This document shows, one piece after another, positions 1 through 8,156 of a stretch of 31,977 nt of DNA. The DNA is from Collinsella sp. AF25-2LB (GTDB taxonomy: Bacteria; Actinomycetota; Coriobacteriia; Coriobacteriales; Coriobacteriaceae), in NCBI RefSeq assembly GCF_003458415.1, contig NZ_QRUF01000022.1, positions 1 through 31,977 of the forward strand, written 5' to 3'. Each line of letters begins with the position of its first letter. Positions within the stretch are counted from its first letter, which is position 1. Made by a program: the position numbers and the translations under genes. The notes under the pieces were generated by a model, which ran no database searches, was not told the origin of the DNA, and was given only the letters and a program-made list of their open reading frames with translations.

Positions 1-228
1 CTGGCCCCGGCCGACCTTGCGCTGGCGATGTCGCACGTGAACTCCGAGCCCCGCGGCGCGCTCGGCTTCGCGACGCCCGCCCGCGCCTTCCGGGCGATGC
101 TCGGCGACGACGCGGCGGCGCTGCTGGAGGCGTACGGCATCGAGGACGTGCCCGTCGACGGGCTCGACCTGACGCCGGGGCTCATCGCGCGGGCGCGCGC
201 AGAGAGGGGCGATGCCCCGCTGTCCTAG
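1..228 (+). CDS. IS30-family transposase, C-terminal fragment (cut by window edge)
   Basis: Reading frame 1 is open from the first base to a TAG at 226-228, giving about 75 residues of a longer protein. The stretch HVNSEPRGALGFATPARAF matches the end of IS30-family transposases, where an asparagine/proline/arginine motif is followed by LGxxTPxxxF just after the last catalytic acidic residue of the DDE domain. The catalytic core lies outside the window, so whether the element is intact cannot be judged. The very high GC is typical of such elements in this group. The terminal inverted repeat should lie within a few hundred bases after the stop, but I could not identify it because its partner is off the window. 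Family assignment is fairly secure; activity is unknown. Confidence 0.72.
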   Translation: MAPADLALAMSHVNSEPRGALGFATPARAFRAMLGDDAAALLEAYGIEDVPVDGLDLTPGLIARARAERGDAPLS

Positions 229-484
229 CCTGAAAGGGAAAAACGGAATAGACGGAACCGACCGTTCGGCTGGGTCTGGGAGGAGGTGCCGGGCGGCGGG
301 CGGAGCATGGCCACCGGACCCATCGAAACACATCTCCACCGTTCCTTCAACTGGGAAAATGCCGACCCGGGGGCCCGAATGGGACCTTGGGGGCGTTCGG
401 CTAGCTGCGGGAACGGCCTATTCGCTCAATGTGTTCGGCTGAGATCGGAAATCAACCAAGACGTGCGACCTATATAACATATCG
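229..484. other. Transposase-downstream gap, no supported gene
   Basis: This stretch holds only short overlapping open frames without a convincing ribosome binding site. It probably contains the right end of the IS30-type element and the junction with chromosomal DNA, but no boundary can be fixed from one side alone. Confidence 0.4.
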
Positions 485-520
485 ACAAAAAAGACCGCCG
501 GCGCGGGGCGGCGCCGACGG
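485..520 (-). terminator. Rho-independent terminator of the 96-aa gene
   Basis: A 10-bp GC stem (495-504 with 511-520, one G-U pair) with a 6-nt loop is followed on the minus strand by a run of six T (487-492). It lies just after the stop of the minus-strand gene at 548-838. Confidence 0.85.
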
Positions 521-547
521 TTGCGAGAGAATATCGATTGTTGGCTG

Positions 548-838
548 TTAAGCAGCGACGGCCTCGTAGACCGTGGCGCCCGAGAAGCTGTCGTGCAGGC
601 TCTTGCCGCAGATCCAAGGCAGCTCGACGACCTCGCAGACCGTGTTGACCAGCTCGGAGCAGTCAGTAAAGTGGCCCTTATCGTTGAGGGCCTCGCAATC
701 CTGAACACGCCAATAGCCATCGGTGTGCGTAATGTAGTACTCGTGATCGTTGATCGACACGAAAGCGCGCGTCTTGGAACGCAACAGCTTCAGAAATCCT
801 TCGAAGTCGGTCTCGACGACATCTCCAGCCTGGAACAT
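548..838 (-). CDS. Small conserved-looking hypothetical protein, 96 aa
   Basis: I do not recognise this protein. It is a complete frame with a very good ribosome binding site (GGAGGT six bases before the ATG) and its own terminator, so it is almost certainly expressed. It begins MFQAGDVVETDFEGFLKLL and is acidic, with four cysteines and several aromatic residues. There is no signal peptide and no membrane segment. The pattern of short beta-like stretches (AFVSINDHEYYIT, GYWRVQDCEAL) suggests a small cytosolic alpha/beta domain. It is a single-gene unit between the transposase remnant and the divergent nitroreductase. No function is proposed. Confidence 0.82.
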   Translation of the reverse strand: MFQAGDVVETDFEGFLKLLRSKTRAFVSINDHEYYITHTDGYWRVQDCEALNDKGHFTDCSELVNTVCEVVELPWICGKSLHDSFSGATVYEAVAA

Positions 839-1128
839 GATGTTACCTCCTGGCCCGGCGCCACCATGGCGCGTTGATAAACGTTGGTACTCCTTTAGTA
901 AAACCTTTATCAGGGCTTATGCGCGCATCATTTAGGCAAATGGTAAAAACCGCAGGGTAGACGGGATAAAACGTTTAATCATCCCACCGGATTGTCACAT
1001 TCTGGCTGAAGTTTTATGCAAACCAGCTTTTCCACTCGGTAGCTTGCATTGTGTGGGGTCGACGGCGCGATTACGGTTTTGGTTCGGCGGGTAAGAACGA
1101 GGCATCGCAACCAACGTCAGGAGGACAC

Positions 1129-1650
1129 ATGGAGACCATCGAGGCGCTCATCCATCGCCGCAGCTGCCGCAAATACAGCGATCGCCCTGTCGAGGCCGAG
1201 AAGCTCGCACGCATTATCGAAGCCGGTCAGTATGCGCCGAGCGGCATGGGACGCCAGCCGGTCACGTTCGTCGCCGTCACCGACCCCGCAACCGTCGAGC
1301 GTCTCTCGCAGCTCAACGCCCAGGTTATGGGTAGCGAGGGAGATCCCTTCTACGGCGCCAAGACCGTTGTGGTGGTACTCGTCGACCGCAGCGTGCCCAC
1401 GCACCTGGAAGACGGCTCGCTCGCCATGGGCAACCTGCTCAACGCTGCCTATGCGCTGGGCGTCGATTCGTGTTGGATCCACCGAGCACACGAGGTCTTT
1501 GACTCACCCGAGGGATTGGAACTGCTGGCCAAGTGGGGTCTGCCCGCCGACGGAAGCCTGCGCGGTGTGGGCAACTGCATTCTGGGCTATGCCGAAGACG
1601 TGCTTCCCCAGGCCAAACCCCGCCGCGACAACATCGTGTACGTCAGGTAA
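1129..1650 (+). CDS. Nitroreductase-family FMN-dependent oxidoreductase
   Basis: The product has 173 aa and belongs to the NADH:flavin oxidoreductase/nitroreductase fold, whose members use FMN to reduce nitro compounds, quinones or flavins in the cytosol. The N-terminal RRSCRKYSDRPV followed by an APSGMGRQP segment is the usual FMN-phosphate-binding start of the family. The later GVDSCWIHRA and GNCILGYAE stretches fit the second half of the fold. The start is the ATG at 1129, preceded by AGGAGGAC; an open frame continues upstream to 1051 but has no ribosome binding site there. Length is typical of the short single-domain members. The gene stands alone, followed by two hairpins. The exact substrate cannot be read from sequence. 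Confidence 0.9.
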   Translation: METIEALIHRRSCRKYSDRPVEAEKLARIIEAGQYAPSGMGRQPVTFVAVTDPATVERLSQLNAQVMGSEGDPFYGAKTVVVVLVDRSVPTHLEDGSLAMGNLLNAAYALGVDSCWIHRAHEVFDSPEGLELLAKWGLPADGSLRGVGNCILGYAEDVLPQAKPRRDNIVYVR

Positions 1651-1656
1651 TTAGTT

Positions 1657-1678
1657 CCGCCGTTCTAACGAACGGCGG
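1657..1678. repeat. Hairpin repeat CCGCCGTTC-N4-GAACGGCGG, copy 1
   Basis: A perfect 9-bp inverted repeat (1657-1665 with 1670-1678) with a 4-nt loop starts seven bases after the nitroreductase stop. No T run follows, so it is not a classic terminator. The same stem recurs at 19642-19663 with a different loop, and a half copy (GAACGGCGGAAC) is at 6061-6072. Confidence 0.75.
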
Positions 1679-1729
1679 CCCCGCTGACGCTGCGCGAGCC
1701 GCATTCACGCCAATCTGACGTTCAATTTC

Positions 1730-1758
1730 GAGGGCGCGACCAAAAGGTCAGCGCCCTC
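1730..1758 (+). terminator. Strong stem-loop, possible terminator
   Basis: Arms 1730-1741 and 1746-1758 form a stem of about 12 bp with one bulged A and an AAAA loop. The following sequence is only weakly T-rich. It may end nitroreductase transcription or shield the convergent transcript from 1889. Confidence 0.45.
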
Positions 1759-1848
1759 TCATTTCACGTCACCTTGGCACAAATGCGGCCCGCTCGCTGT
1801 TGGCGACTGACATCGAATGAACCGTTGTTGGCATTCGACACTTGGGCA

Positions 1849-1880
1849 GCTAAAAAGCCCGTCCCAAATTAGCCACCCCA
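1849..1880. repeat. Short hairpin with GGGACGGG core
   Basis: GCTAA (1849-1853) pairs with TTAGC (1869-1873) around a GTCCC-containing loop, with a C-rich flank. It lies just downstream of the minus-strand gene ending at 1889, and on that strand it carries a TTTTT run. It may belong to the same broad class of G-rich-core hairpins as the other dispersed repeats here. Confidence 0.4.
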
Positions 1881-1888
1881 CTCGCAAC

Positions 1889-2578
1889 TTATCTTGCCGA
1901 TGGGGTTGTCGTCATTTCGTTCGTCTGGGTCGCTTCGGCTTCGCTGCCTTGTTCATCCTCGCCCTTTTGGGCATCGGCGATCGTTGCGGCAGCGGCAACA
2001 ACGCCGCGCTGAGGCGCCACGCCCGTCTGGGCCTGAGCGCCCTCGACAAGCTCCGTGCCGGCATGCGCGAGCTCAGCAGACCCGAACATCGCACTCAGGT
2101 CGGCCCCGCCACCGGCGTAACCAAGCGCCGCGAGCGCGATGGCGACTATCGCGGCAACGACCACAATCGGCACATAGCGATGCCAGCCTGCGGGATTGAG
2201 GCCGCTACGGCGAGCAGCACCACGGCTAATGAAGCCGAGCGTTCCATCGTGCTTGAGCTTTGACCCCACCACACGCTTACGGCCCCACAGCGACGATTCG
2301 GCCTGCATGGCCAAGCGAGCGCTTGCCGAAGGATAGCCATATCTAGTGCGTTTGAACGAGCCGTCGAAGCCTGAGGCGCTTTTCCCCACGTCCGCGAAGT
2401 CGTGCGACGGTTGACCGGCGCCGTGGGCTTTCGAGCCCGATTTGGTTTTGAAGTCTCCGTCATACGCCCCCGCACGCCATAACGCAATCGAAACATTACC
2501 GCTTTGGACTGTAGCACACGCGCTGCATGCGGTCACGAGCGCCTCGCTCAGCGGTCGTCGTCCTTCAGCAAGCGCCAC
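1889..2578 (-). CDS. Small single-pass membrane protein, function unknown
   Basis: The frame is open from 2578 down to a TAA at 1889 and codes for up to 229 aa. The clear feature is one hydrophobic segment, VPIVVVAAIVAIALAALGY, near residue 137. Before it lies a basic, glycine/serine-rich tract and after it an alanine/glutamate/threonine-rich low-complexity tail. The start is uncertain. The GTG at 2578 lies inside the end of the neighbouring regulator gene; a GTG at 2536 comes after that gene's stop. A promoter-like TGTGCTACAGT sits near 2515-2525 on the minus strand and suggests the true start may be further in. The position right behind the regulator suggests co-transcription or at least local linkage. 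I cannot assign a function. Confidence 0.55.
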   Translation of the reverse strand: MALAEGRRPLSEALVTACSACATVQSGNVSIALWRAGAYDGDFKTKSGSKAHGAGQPSHDFADVGKSASGFDGSFKRTRYGYPSASARLAMQAESSLWGRKRVVGSKLKHDGTLGFISRGAARRSGLNPAGWHRYVPIVVVAAIVAIALAALGYAGGGADLSAMFGSAELAHAGTELVEGAQAQTGVAPQRGVVAAAATIADAQKGEDEQGSEAEATQTNEMTTTPSAR

Positions 2579-3765
2579 AGGGTCGTGCGGCTTATTCCCA
2601 GCACCTCGGCAGCGCGGGTCCGGTTGCCCTGAAGGTAGCCTACGACCAGCCGAGCGATGTCGCGTTCGGTATCGGCCAGTGGACGCAGGATATACAGGTC
2701 GCTATCGAGCGTCGGAGTGCCAAAGGTTGCGGTTTTGATGACGTCTTCCTGGGCGAGCACCTCCTCCGCCACCGTGCGCTCCGCCACGCCCGGCCCTACT
2801 AATATATAGAGTCGTTCCGAGACCTCGCGAAGCTGCAGATAGTTGCGCGGCCAGCGATAGCCGTTGAGTGTCGAGGCAGCCTCCTCAGACATACTCGGAG
2901 CGGCAGTTCCAAAGACATCTGACAGATACGACAAATACTGCGCAACCTTTTTCGATGCGCCACCCTGCTCGGCAATCGCAGGCGCCACACTCACTGCGCA
3001 CGCCAAGCGCTCGGTTACAAAAGTGGCCTGATCGCTTTCGCCACCGCCCGGCATATCGTTTGCCGTCAGAACCACATGGCAACGCGCGGCCAGCGCCGTG
3101 TCGGTCATCGTAGAGACAAGCTCGCGCAGACGCTGCGGCGAAAGTGCATGCCAGCCGCCAATACAAAGGGTCAGCCTTGCCTGGAACAGCGGCGATTCCG
3201 AGCTTTTGAGCAGATGGCGCCAGCCGCGATCTGTGAGTTCGTCAAGCGCCACGGACACAAAGGGTTCGTCAGCATAAGGCCCATCCAGATAGAGGCGTTT
3301 TGCAATCTCTGCCTGGCCAGCACCCAGCTCGCCCTCCAGCATGAGGGGCACACCGCGGGCATAGCTTTCGCAGACGGGGGCAGCGACCGCAGCGGCACCC
3401 TCGACAATGCCGTACGCGCTTGCCTCGTAGCGCGCCTCGACCTCATCTGCGTTAAGCCACTCAATGCCCGCGTGTGCCGCCACACCGCGCACCTCGCGGA
3501 CCACGACCACCCAAAGCGTGCCGTCTTCCTTGGCGACCGGACGCACCGTGAGGCTCAAGCGCCCTCCCGCATGCCCCATCACCAGGCGCGTGTCGTTACC
3601 CACGCGCCCCAGGCGCTCGGCGACAAATGCCGCGACATCTCGCTCGAGCGCGACATCATCCATGGTCGAAATCGCCACGTGTCCATGCCCATCGATTGCC
3701 AACGCCGAGGCCCCGGCAGCGGCCAAGGCCTCGATCAAGATTTGTAGCTTGGCGTCACTGTTCAT
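2548..3765 (-). CDS. Degenerate NtrC-like transcriptional regulator with Fis-type HTH
   Basis: The product has 405 aa. The C-terminus (about 375-400) is a Fis-type helix-turn-helix, NRTRAAEVLGISRTTLWRLLK, as in sigma-54 enhancer-binding proteins. The middle keeps the outline of the AAA+ domain: GELGAGQ near 145-151 stands where GExGxGK is expected, and YRWPRNYLQLREV matches the WPGNVRQL sensor region. The Walker A lysine is replaced by glutamine, the Walker B acidic pair is missing (LTLCIGGW), and there is no GAFTGA loop. ATP hydrolysis and sigma-54 contact therefore look lost, and it may act as a plain DNA-binding regulator. The N-terminal 130 residues may be a sensory domain. I chose the ATG at 3765 (weak GGGGCG upstream); a GTG at 3789 is possible. 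Confidence 0.8.
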   Translation of the reverse strand: MNSDAKLQILIEALAAAGASALAIDGHGHVAISTMDDVALERDVAAFVAERLGRVGNDTRLVMGHAGGRLSLTVRPVAKEDGTLWVVVVREVRGVAAHAGIEWLNADEVEARYEASAYGIVEGAAAVAAPVCESYARGVPLMLEGELGAGQAEIAKRLYLDGPYADEPFVSVALDELTDRGWRHLLKSSESPLFQARLTLCIGGWHALSPQRLRELVSTMTDTALAARCHVVLTANDMPGGGESDQATFVTERLACAVSVAPAIAEQGGASKKVAQYLSYLSDVFGTAAPSMSEEAASTLNGYRWPRNYLQLREVSERLYILVGPGVAERTVAEEVLAQEDVIKTATFGTPTLDSDLYILRPLADTERDIARLVVGYLQGNRTRAAEVLGISRTTLWRLLKDDDR

Positions 3766-4030
3766 ATTGCGCCCCGTCCTCGACGCCACGCCGCCACCGA
3801 CGGCCGCGCGGGCGAGTGTTTCAAAATTGAACGATATTGCTCACCAAACACTATAGGGCAGAAGTCGCCGTCCTGCGAGTATATGAGTTGCCCCGCATCG
3901 CCATCCTGGCGGGGCGATAAGAGCTCTTCGGGACCTATAAACCTGCGGACAAGCCATACCCGCAAGAGCTCCTATCGCTCCACCGCAGGCATGCGCTCAC
4001 CAACATGCAGCACGCAAATAAGCTACTTCT

Positions 4031-5065
4031 CTACCAGATTCCCAGCATGTGCTGCATTCCCAAACTCATGCACGCAATGCCAATCCAGCAGCAAAAGCCC
4101 AATGCGATGGGCTTACCGCCCTTTTTGACCAGCTCGACGATATCGGTATTAAAGCCAATGGCCGCCATGGCCATCACAATAAAGAACTTCGACAGCTCCT
4201 TGATGGGCGCCGTAATGGACGCGGGAAGCTGAAGCACCGTGGTGATTACACTCGCCAGCACAAAGAACAGCACGAACATGGGAAACGCGCGTTTAAGCGA
4301 GAACGTGCTTTTGGCGTCGCCGCCGGCCTTGCGCGCCAGATGCATCTGCCAGCATGCGAGAGCCAACGTGATGGGAATAATGGCCAGCGTTCTGGTGAGC
4401 TTGACCACTGTGGCGCTTTCGAGCACATTGGCGCCGGGATGCATACTGTCCCAGGCGCTCGCCGCAGCCGTTACCGACGAGGTGTCGTTGATGGCGGTGC
4501 CGGCAAACAGGCCAAAGCCCTCGTTGGTCAGCCCGAGCATGCCGCCGAGCGTCGGAAACACGAGCGCCGCGATAACGTTAAACAGGAAGATGACCGAAAT
4601 AGCCTGGGCAATCTCACGATCGTCGGCATCGATGACGGGCGCGGTCGCGGCGATGGCAGAACCGCCGCAAATCGACGAACCCACACCCACAAGCGTCGCG
4701 ATCTTGCTCGGCACGTTCATGACGCGGCAAAGCACGAAGGCGATGACAAGCGAGGTCGAGATCGTCGCCACGATAATCGGCAGCGACTGAGCGCCTTTGG
4801 ACAGAATCTGCGAGAGGTTCATGCCAAAGCCAAGCAGGATTACCGCGTACTGCAAGACTTTTTTAGACGTATAGGTGACACCAGCGGCGAGCTGTTCGCG
4901 ACGATTCTTGGGAAAGACGAGCGCCAGGACCATGCCAAAGAGGATGGCAAACACCGGCCCGCCAACCACCTCAATCTGTTTGCCGAGCAACGTCGCGGGG
5001 ATGGCGACGATCAGGCAGAACAAGACGCCCTTCCAGCGCTCGCGTACGATATTCGCCAGTTGCAT
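4031..5065 (-). CDS. yeiH: YeiH/UPF0324-family putative sulfate or anion exporter
   Basis: The product has 344 aa, the normal length for the family, with about ten hydrophobic helices. Diagnostic stretches are VGVGSSICGGSAIAATAPVI and FAGTAINDTSSVTAA, which are strongly conserved in the YeiH family and form the substrate-site region. The protein sits in the cytoplasmic membrane. Homologues are annotated as putative sulfate exporters, but transport has rarely been tested, so the substrate is inference. The start has AGAAGGAA seven bases before the ATG. The gene is divergent from the GntR-type regulator at 5259, which is the obvious candidate to control it. The short palindrome GCACA-N4-TGTGC at 5123-5136 in the shared gap could be an operator. 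Confidence 0.87.
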   Translation of the reverse strand: MQLANIVRERWKGVLFCLIVAIPATLLGKQIEVVGGPVFAILFGMVLALVFPKNRREQLAAGVTYTSKKVLQYAVILLGFGMNLSQILSKGAQSLPIIVATISTSLVIAFVLCRVMNVPSKIATLVGVGSSICGGSAIAATAPVIDADDREIAQAISVIFLFNVIAALVFPTLGGMLGLTNEGFGLFAGTAINDTSSVTAAASAWDSMHPGANVLESATVVKLTRTLAIIPITLALACWQMHLARKAGGDAKSTFSLKRAFPMFVLFFVLASVITTVLQLPASITAPIKELSKFFIVMAMAAIGFNTDIVELVKKGGKPIALGFCCWIGIACMSLGMQHMLGIW

Positions 5066-5122
5066 ATGGGATTCCTTCTTTCTATTTCACGTTTGCAACG
5101 GCTTATGATACGGCAACATTGA

Positions 5123-5136
5123 GCACAGCCGTGTGC
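5123..5136. promoter_or_regulatory. Palindrome in the yeiH-GntR divergent gap
   Basis: GCACA and TGTGC form a 5-bp-arm palindrome between the divergent exporter and GntR genes. A second near-palindrome, CTGACATATCAG, lies at 5221-5232, close to the regulator start. Either could bind the GntR protein; neither matches a consensus I know. Confidence 0.3.
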
Positions 5137-5258
5137 AAACACAGACTAAGGCGCCGCAATAGTTCTCGGGCAACAGTCGAATTACCCACCGCGGAGAGCT
5201 GATTCGCGTCATAATTAACAGCTGACATATCAGTGTGATAGAACGGTTGCGAGGCACT

Positions 5259-5960
5259 ATGGAAGAATCGATGCACGTCGGCGAGCAGGAAACGAGCCTA
5301 CAGGACCAGTCCTACCACACCATTCGACGCAAAATCGTCTACCTGGACTACAAGCCGGGCGAAAAGCTGGGCGTAAAGCAGCTTTGCGACGACCTGGATA
5401 TGGGGCGAACCCCTGTGCGCGAGGCGCTGGTGCGTCTGGCGCAAGAGGGCCTGGTGCGTACCGTGCCCCAAAGCGGCACCTACGTCTCACCCATCAACCT
5501 CACCCTTGCCGAGAGTGCCTGTTACATCCGCGAGCACCTGGAAAAACAGGTGATTGTAGAGTGCTGCGCGCGCGCCACCTCGGCAGGCGTCGAGCAGCTC
5601 GACCGGGCCATCGCGTTGCAGGAAAAGGCCATGGCCGAAGAGGATCGCATCGGCTTCTTTTTAAGCGACAACCTCATGCATCACATGATTTTTAGCATCG
5701 CATGTCGCAGCACCGTGTGGTCGTGGCTCGAGGAGACCAATGCCGACCTGGAGCGCTTCCGCTGGCTGCGCGCTGCCACGCAGGTTCTCGACAATCAGGA
5801 CATCGTGAACGAGCACAAGCAGATTCGCCGCGCTATCGCCGGTCGCGACCCCATCGAAGCGAGCTTTTTGGTCAGCAAGCACCTGCACATGATGTTCCGC
5901 AACCAAACCGAGGTCCTGGACCAGTTCCCCGAGTACTTCGAGACCAGCAAGCTCCGCTAA
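5259..5960 (+). CDS. GntR-family transcriptional regulator (FadR subfamily)
   Basis: The product has 233 aa. Residues about 15-80 form the winged helix, with the family hallmark GRTPVREALVRLAQEGLV followed by the beta wing VPQSGTYV. The C-terminal half has the helical FCD-type ligand domain ending with HKQIRRAIAGRDPIEA and HLHMMF, where conserved histidines usually bind a metal and a small carboxylate effector. The ATG at 5259 has GCGAGG just upstream; a GTG at 5235 and an ATG at 5271 are alternatives. It is divergent from the YeiH-type exporter, which suggests it controls that gene and itself. The effector is not predictable. A hairpin repeat follows directly after the stop. Confidence 0.9.
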   Translation: MEESMHVGEQETSLQDQSYHTIRRKIVYLDYKPGEKLGVKQLCDDLDMGRTPVREALVRLAQEGLVRTVPQSGTYVSPINLTLAESACYIREHLEKQVIVECCARATSAGVEQLDRAIALQEKAMAEEDRIGFFLSDNLMHHMIFSIACRSTVWSWLEETNADLERFRWLRAATQVLDNQDIVNEHKQIRRAIAGRDPIEASFLVSKHLHMMFRNQTEVLDQFPEYFETSKLR

Positions 5961-5967
5961 CCTGCCA

Positions 5968-6006
5968 AAACCACCACAAAGGGGACAGGCACCTTTGTGG
6001 TGGTTT
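5968..6006 (+). repeat. Hairpin repeat family A (CCACCACAAAGG), copy 1
   Basis: A perfect 15-bp inverted repeat (5968-5982 with 5992-6006) surrounds the loop GGACAGGCA. It lies just past the GntR stop. Related copies are at 8079-8131 and, inverted, at 8318-8350. Together with copy 2 it brackets glmS in direct orientation. Confidence 0.9.
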
Positions 6007-6014
6007 CTCCGTAC

Positions 6015-6052
6015 AAAAAGGCCCGGCTCCGTCTGACGCGGAGCCGGGCCTT
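6015..6052 (-). terminator. Rho-independent terminator of glmS
   Basis: A perfect 14-bp stem (6018-6031 with 6039-6052) with a 7-nt loop ends in five T on the minus strand (6015-6019), 26 bases past the glmS stop. Confidence 0.92.
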
Positions 6053-6077
6053 GGTCGTTAGAACGGCGGAACATCCG

Positions 6078-7925
6078 CTACTCGACTGTGACACTCTTTG
6101 CCAGGTTTCGGGGTTGGTCGACGTCGCAGCCGCGCAGGATGGCGACCTCGCGGGCGAGCAGCTGCAGCGGGACGCTCGCCGTGATGGGGCTGAACACGTC
6201 GCGGACTGCTGGCACGCGGATGATGCAGTCGGCGATCTTGTTGATCTCCTCGTCGCCCTCGGTGGCAACGACGATGACCTTGGCGCCGCGCGCCTTGCAC
6301 TCCATAAGGTTCGACACGGTCTTGTCGTAGGTGGCGCTCTTGGTGGCCACGGCGATGACGGGGAAGCCCAGGTCGATCAGGGCGATGGGGCCGTGCTTCA
6401 TCTCACCGGCGGCGTAGGCCTCGGCGTGCAGGTAGCTGACCTCCTTGAGCTTGAGCGCACCCTCGTAGGAAATAGCGGCACCCATGCCACGGCCCACGAA
6501 CAGCGACGACTGCGCGTCCTTGCACAGCAGGGCGGCCTCATGCACGGCCTCGGTCTGGGTATCCAAAATCCACTGGATCTGCTCGGCCGTATCGGAAAGC
6601 TCGCGGAACAGCATGCGCGCCTGCTTGGTGGTCAGACGGTACTTAACCTGCGCCAACAGCAAAGCCAGCAGCGTCAGGCTCACGACCTGGCCGATGAAGC
6701 TCTTGGTCGAGGCGACCGCGATCTCCTTGTTGGCCTTGGTGTAGATGACGCCATCGCTCTCGCGCGCCACGGGGCTGCCCACCACGTTGGTGATGCCGAA
6801 GACCTTGGCGCCCTTGATGCGCGCGTCGCGAATGGCGGCAAGGGTATCGGCCGTCTCGCCCGACTGGGACACGGCCACAACAAGCGTCGTCGGCGTAATG
6901 ATGGGGTTGCGGTAGCGGAACTCGCTGGCCGCCTCAACCTCGGTGGGGATGCGAGCCCAGCCCTCAATGAGATTCTTAGCAATGAGGCCAGCGTGATAGC
7001 TGGTGCCGCAAGCGATCACGTAGACGCGGTCGATGTCGTTGAGCTCCTCGAGCGAAAGGCCCAGCTCATCGATGTCGAGCTCGCCGGCAGGCGTCATACG
7101 GCCAACCAGCGTGTCGCGCACGACGCGCGGCTGCTCGTGGATTTCCTTGAGCATAAAGTCGGGATAACCGCCCTTTTCTGCCATGTCCAGGTCCCAGTCG
7201 ATGTGGGTGACCTTGGGCTCGATAGCGTTACCGGCCTCGTCGGTGTACTCGACGCCTGCGGGCGTGAGCTTGGCAAACTGACCGTCCTCGAGCACCACGA
7301 CATCGCGGGTGGCGTCGATGAGTGCAATGACGTCGGAGGCGACATAGGCGCCGGTCTCGCCTGCGCCGACCACAATCGGGGAATCCTTGCGGGCCACGGC
7401 GATCACGCCGGGCTCGTCAGCGCATACGGCGGCCAGACCATAGGCACCGACCACGTGGGTGCAAGCCTCGCGCACGGAGGCCATCAGGTCGTGCGTCTCG
7501 GCATAAGCCTCTTCGATCAGATGCGCGAAGACCTCGGTATCGGTCTCGCTCTTAAAGTGGTGGCCGCGGCCCTCCAGCTCTTCGCGCAGCTCAGCGAAGT
7601 TCTCGATGATGCCGTTGTGGACGATGGCGATACGACCGTCGCAGCTGGTGTGGGGATGGGCGTTGACGACCGAGGGCTTGCCGTGGGTGGCCCAACGGGT
7701 GTGACCGATACCGCAGGTAGCGTCGCTGTCGATGTTGGAAAGCTCGCTCTCCAGGCCCGCGACCTTGCCCACGCGGCGAATGACGTCGAGGTGCGCCGCG
7801 GCGCCCTCGCCCACCTCGAGCGCAACACCCGAGGAGTCATAGCCGCGATACTCCATGCGCTTGAGGCCCGTGACCAGGATGTTCTTTGCAATATCAGAGC
7901 CGGTGTAGCCGACGATTCCGCACAT
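6078..7925 (-). CDS. glmS: Glutamine--fructose-6-phosphate aminotransferase (isomerizing)
   Basis: The enzyme makes glucosamine-6-phosphate from fructose-6-phosphate and glutamine, the first step towards UDP-GlcNAc for peptidoglycan. It has 615 aa, the usual length. The protein begins MCGIVGYTG, so Cys2 is the N-terminal nucleophile of the glutaminase domain. Two SIS sugar-isomerase domains follow, with VVAVSQSGETADTLAA and GRGMGAAISYEGALKLKE, and the chain ends in the canonical DQPRNLAKSVTVE. The ATG at 7925 has AAGGGAT upstream. It is a single-gene unit with its own terminator. The leader is only about 70 bases from the likely promoter, too short for a glmS ribozyme, so control is more likely through the inverted half-sites at 8027-8058. 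Confidence 0.97.
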   Translation of the reverse strand: MCGIVGYTGSDIAKNILVTGLKRMEYRGYDSSGVALEVGEGAAAHLDVIRRVGKVAGLESELSNIDSDATCGIGHTRWATHGKPSVVNAHPHTSCDGRIAIVHNGIIENFAELREELEGRGHHFKSETDTEVFAHLIEEAYAETHDLMASVREACTHVVGAYGLAAVCADEPGVIAVARKDSPIVVGAGETGAYVASDVIALIDATRDVVVLEDGQFAKLTPAGVEYTDEAGNAIEPKVTHIDWDLDMAEKGGYPDFMLKEIHEQPRVVRDTLVGRMTPAGELDIDELGLSLEELNDIDRVYVIACGTSYHAGLIAKNLIEGWARIPTEVEAASEFRYRNPIITPTTLVVAVSQSGETADTLAAIRDARIKGAKVFGITNVVGSPVARESDGVIYTKANKEIAVASTKSFIGQVVSLTLLALLLAQVKYRLTTKQARMLFRELSDTAEQIQWILDTQTEAVHEAALLCKDAQSSLFVGRGMGAAISYEGALKLKEVSYLHAEAYAAGEMKHGPIALIDLGFPVIAVATKSATYDKTVSNLMECKARGAKVIVVATEGDEEINKIADCIIRVPAVRDVFSPITASVPLQLLAREVAILRGCDVDQPRNLAKSVTVE

Positions 7926-7999
7926 AGGATAAATCCCTTCGTTCGCGTGACTGCAAGACGTCCACGCACAGGGGGCGCTGAGACGTATAACGTTCGAGT

Positions 8000-8058
8000 A
8001 TTGTACTCACGCAAGCGCAAGCTGATATACCAGAAGTGGTATCTCAACTTAGATACCA
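8000..8058 (-). promoter_or_regulatory. glmS promoter -10 and candidate operator with three half-sites
   Basis: On the minus strand a TACAAT -10 box is at 8005-8000; no good -35 box is visible. Just upstream, TGGTATCT and AGATACCA (8037-8044, 8051-8058) form an inverted repeat. A further ATACCA at 8027-8032 forms a second inverted repeat with TGGTAT at 8037-8042. TGGTAT half-sites resemble operators of HutC/NagR-type GntR regulators of amino-sugar genes, but the match is by eye. The element overlaps the expected -35 region. Confidence 0.55.
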
Positions 8059-8078
8059 CCCGATGCACACATGCCCAG

Positions 8079-8131
8079 CCGGTCCAAACCACCACGAAGG
8101 GGACAGGCACCTTTGTGGTGGTTTGGACCGG
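8079..8131 (+). repeat. Hairpin repeat family A, copy 2 (extended)
   Basis: A 22-bp inverted repeat (8079-8100 with 8110-8131, one G-U pair) surrounds the same GGACAGGCA loop as copy 1. It has the same orientation as the copy at 5968-6006. Confidence 0.9.
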
Positions 8132-8156
8132 GGCGGCGGCCTATCCCGGCGAAAGA

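Noticed and set aside
7926..8060. glmS ribozyme in the glmS leader
   Set aside because: The distance from the likely -10 box to the ATG is about 75 bases, too short for the ribozyme, and none of its conserved core is seen.
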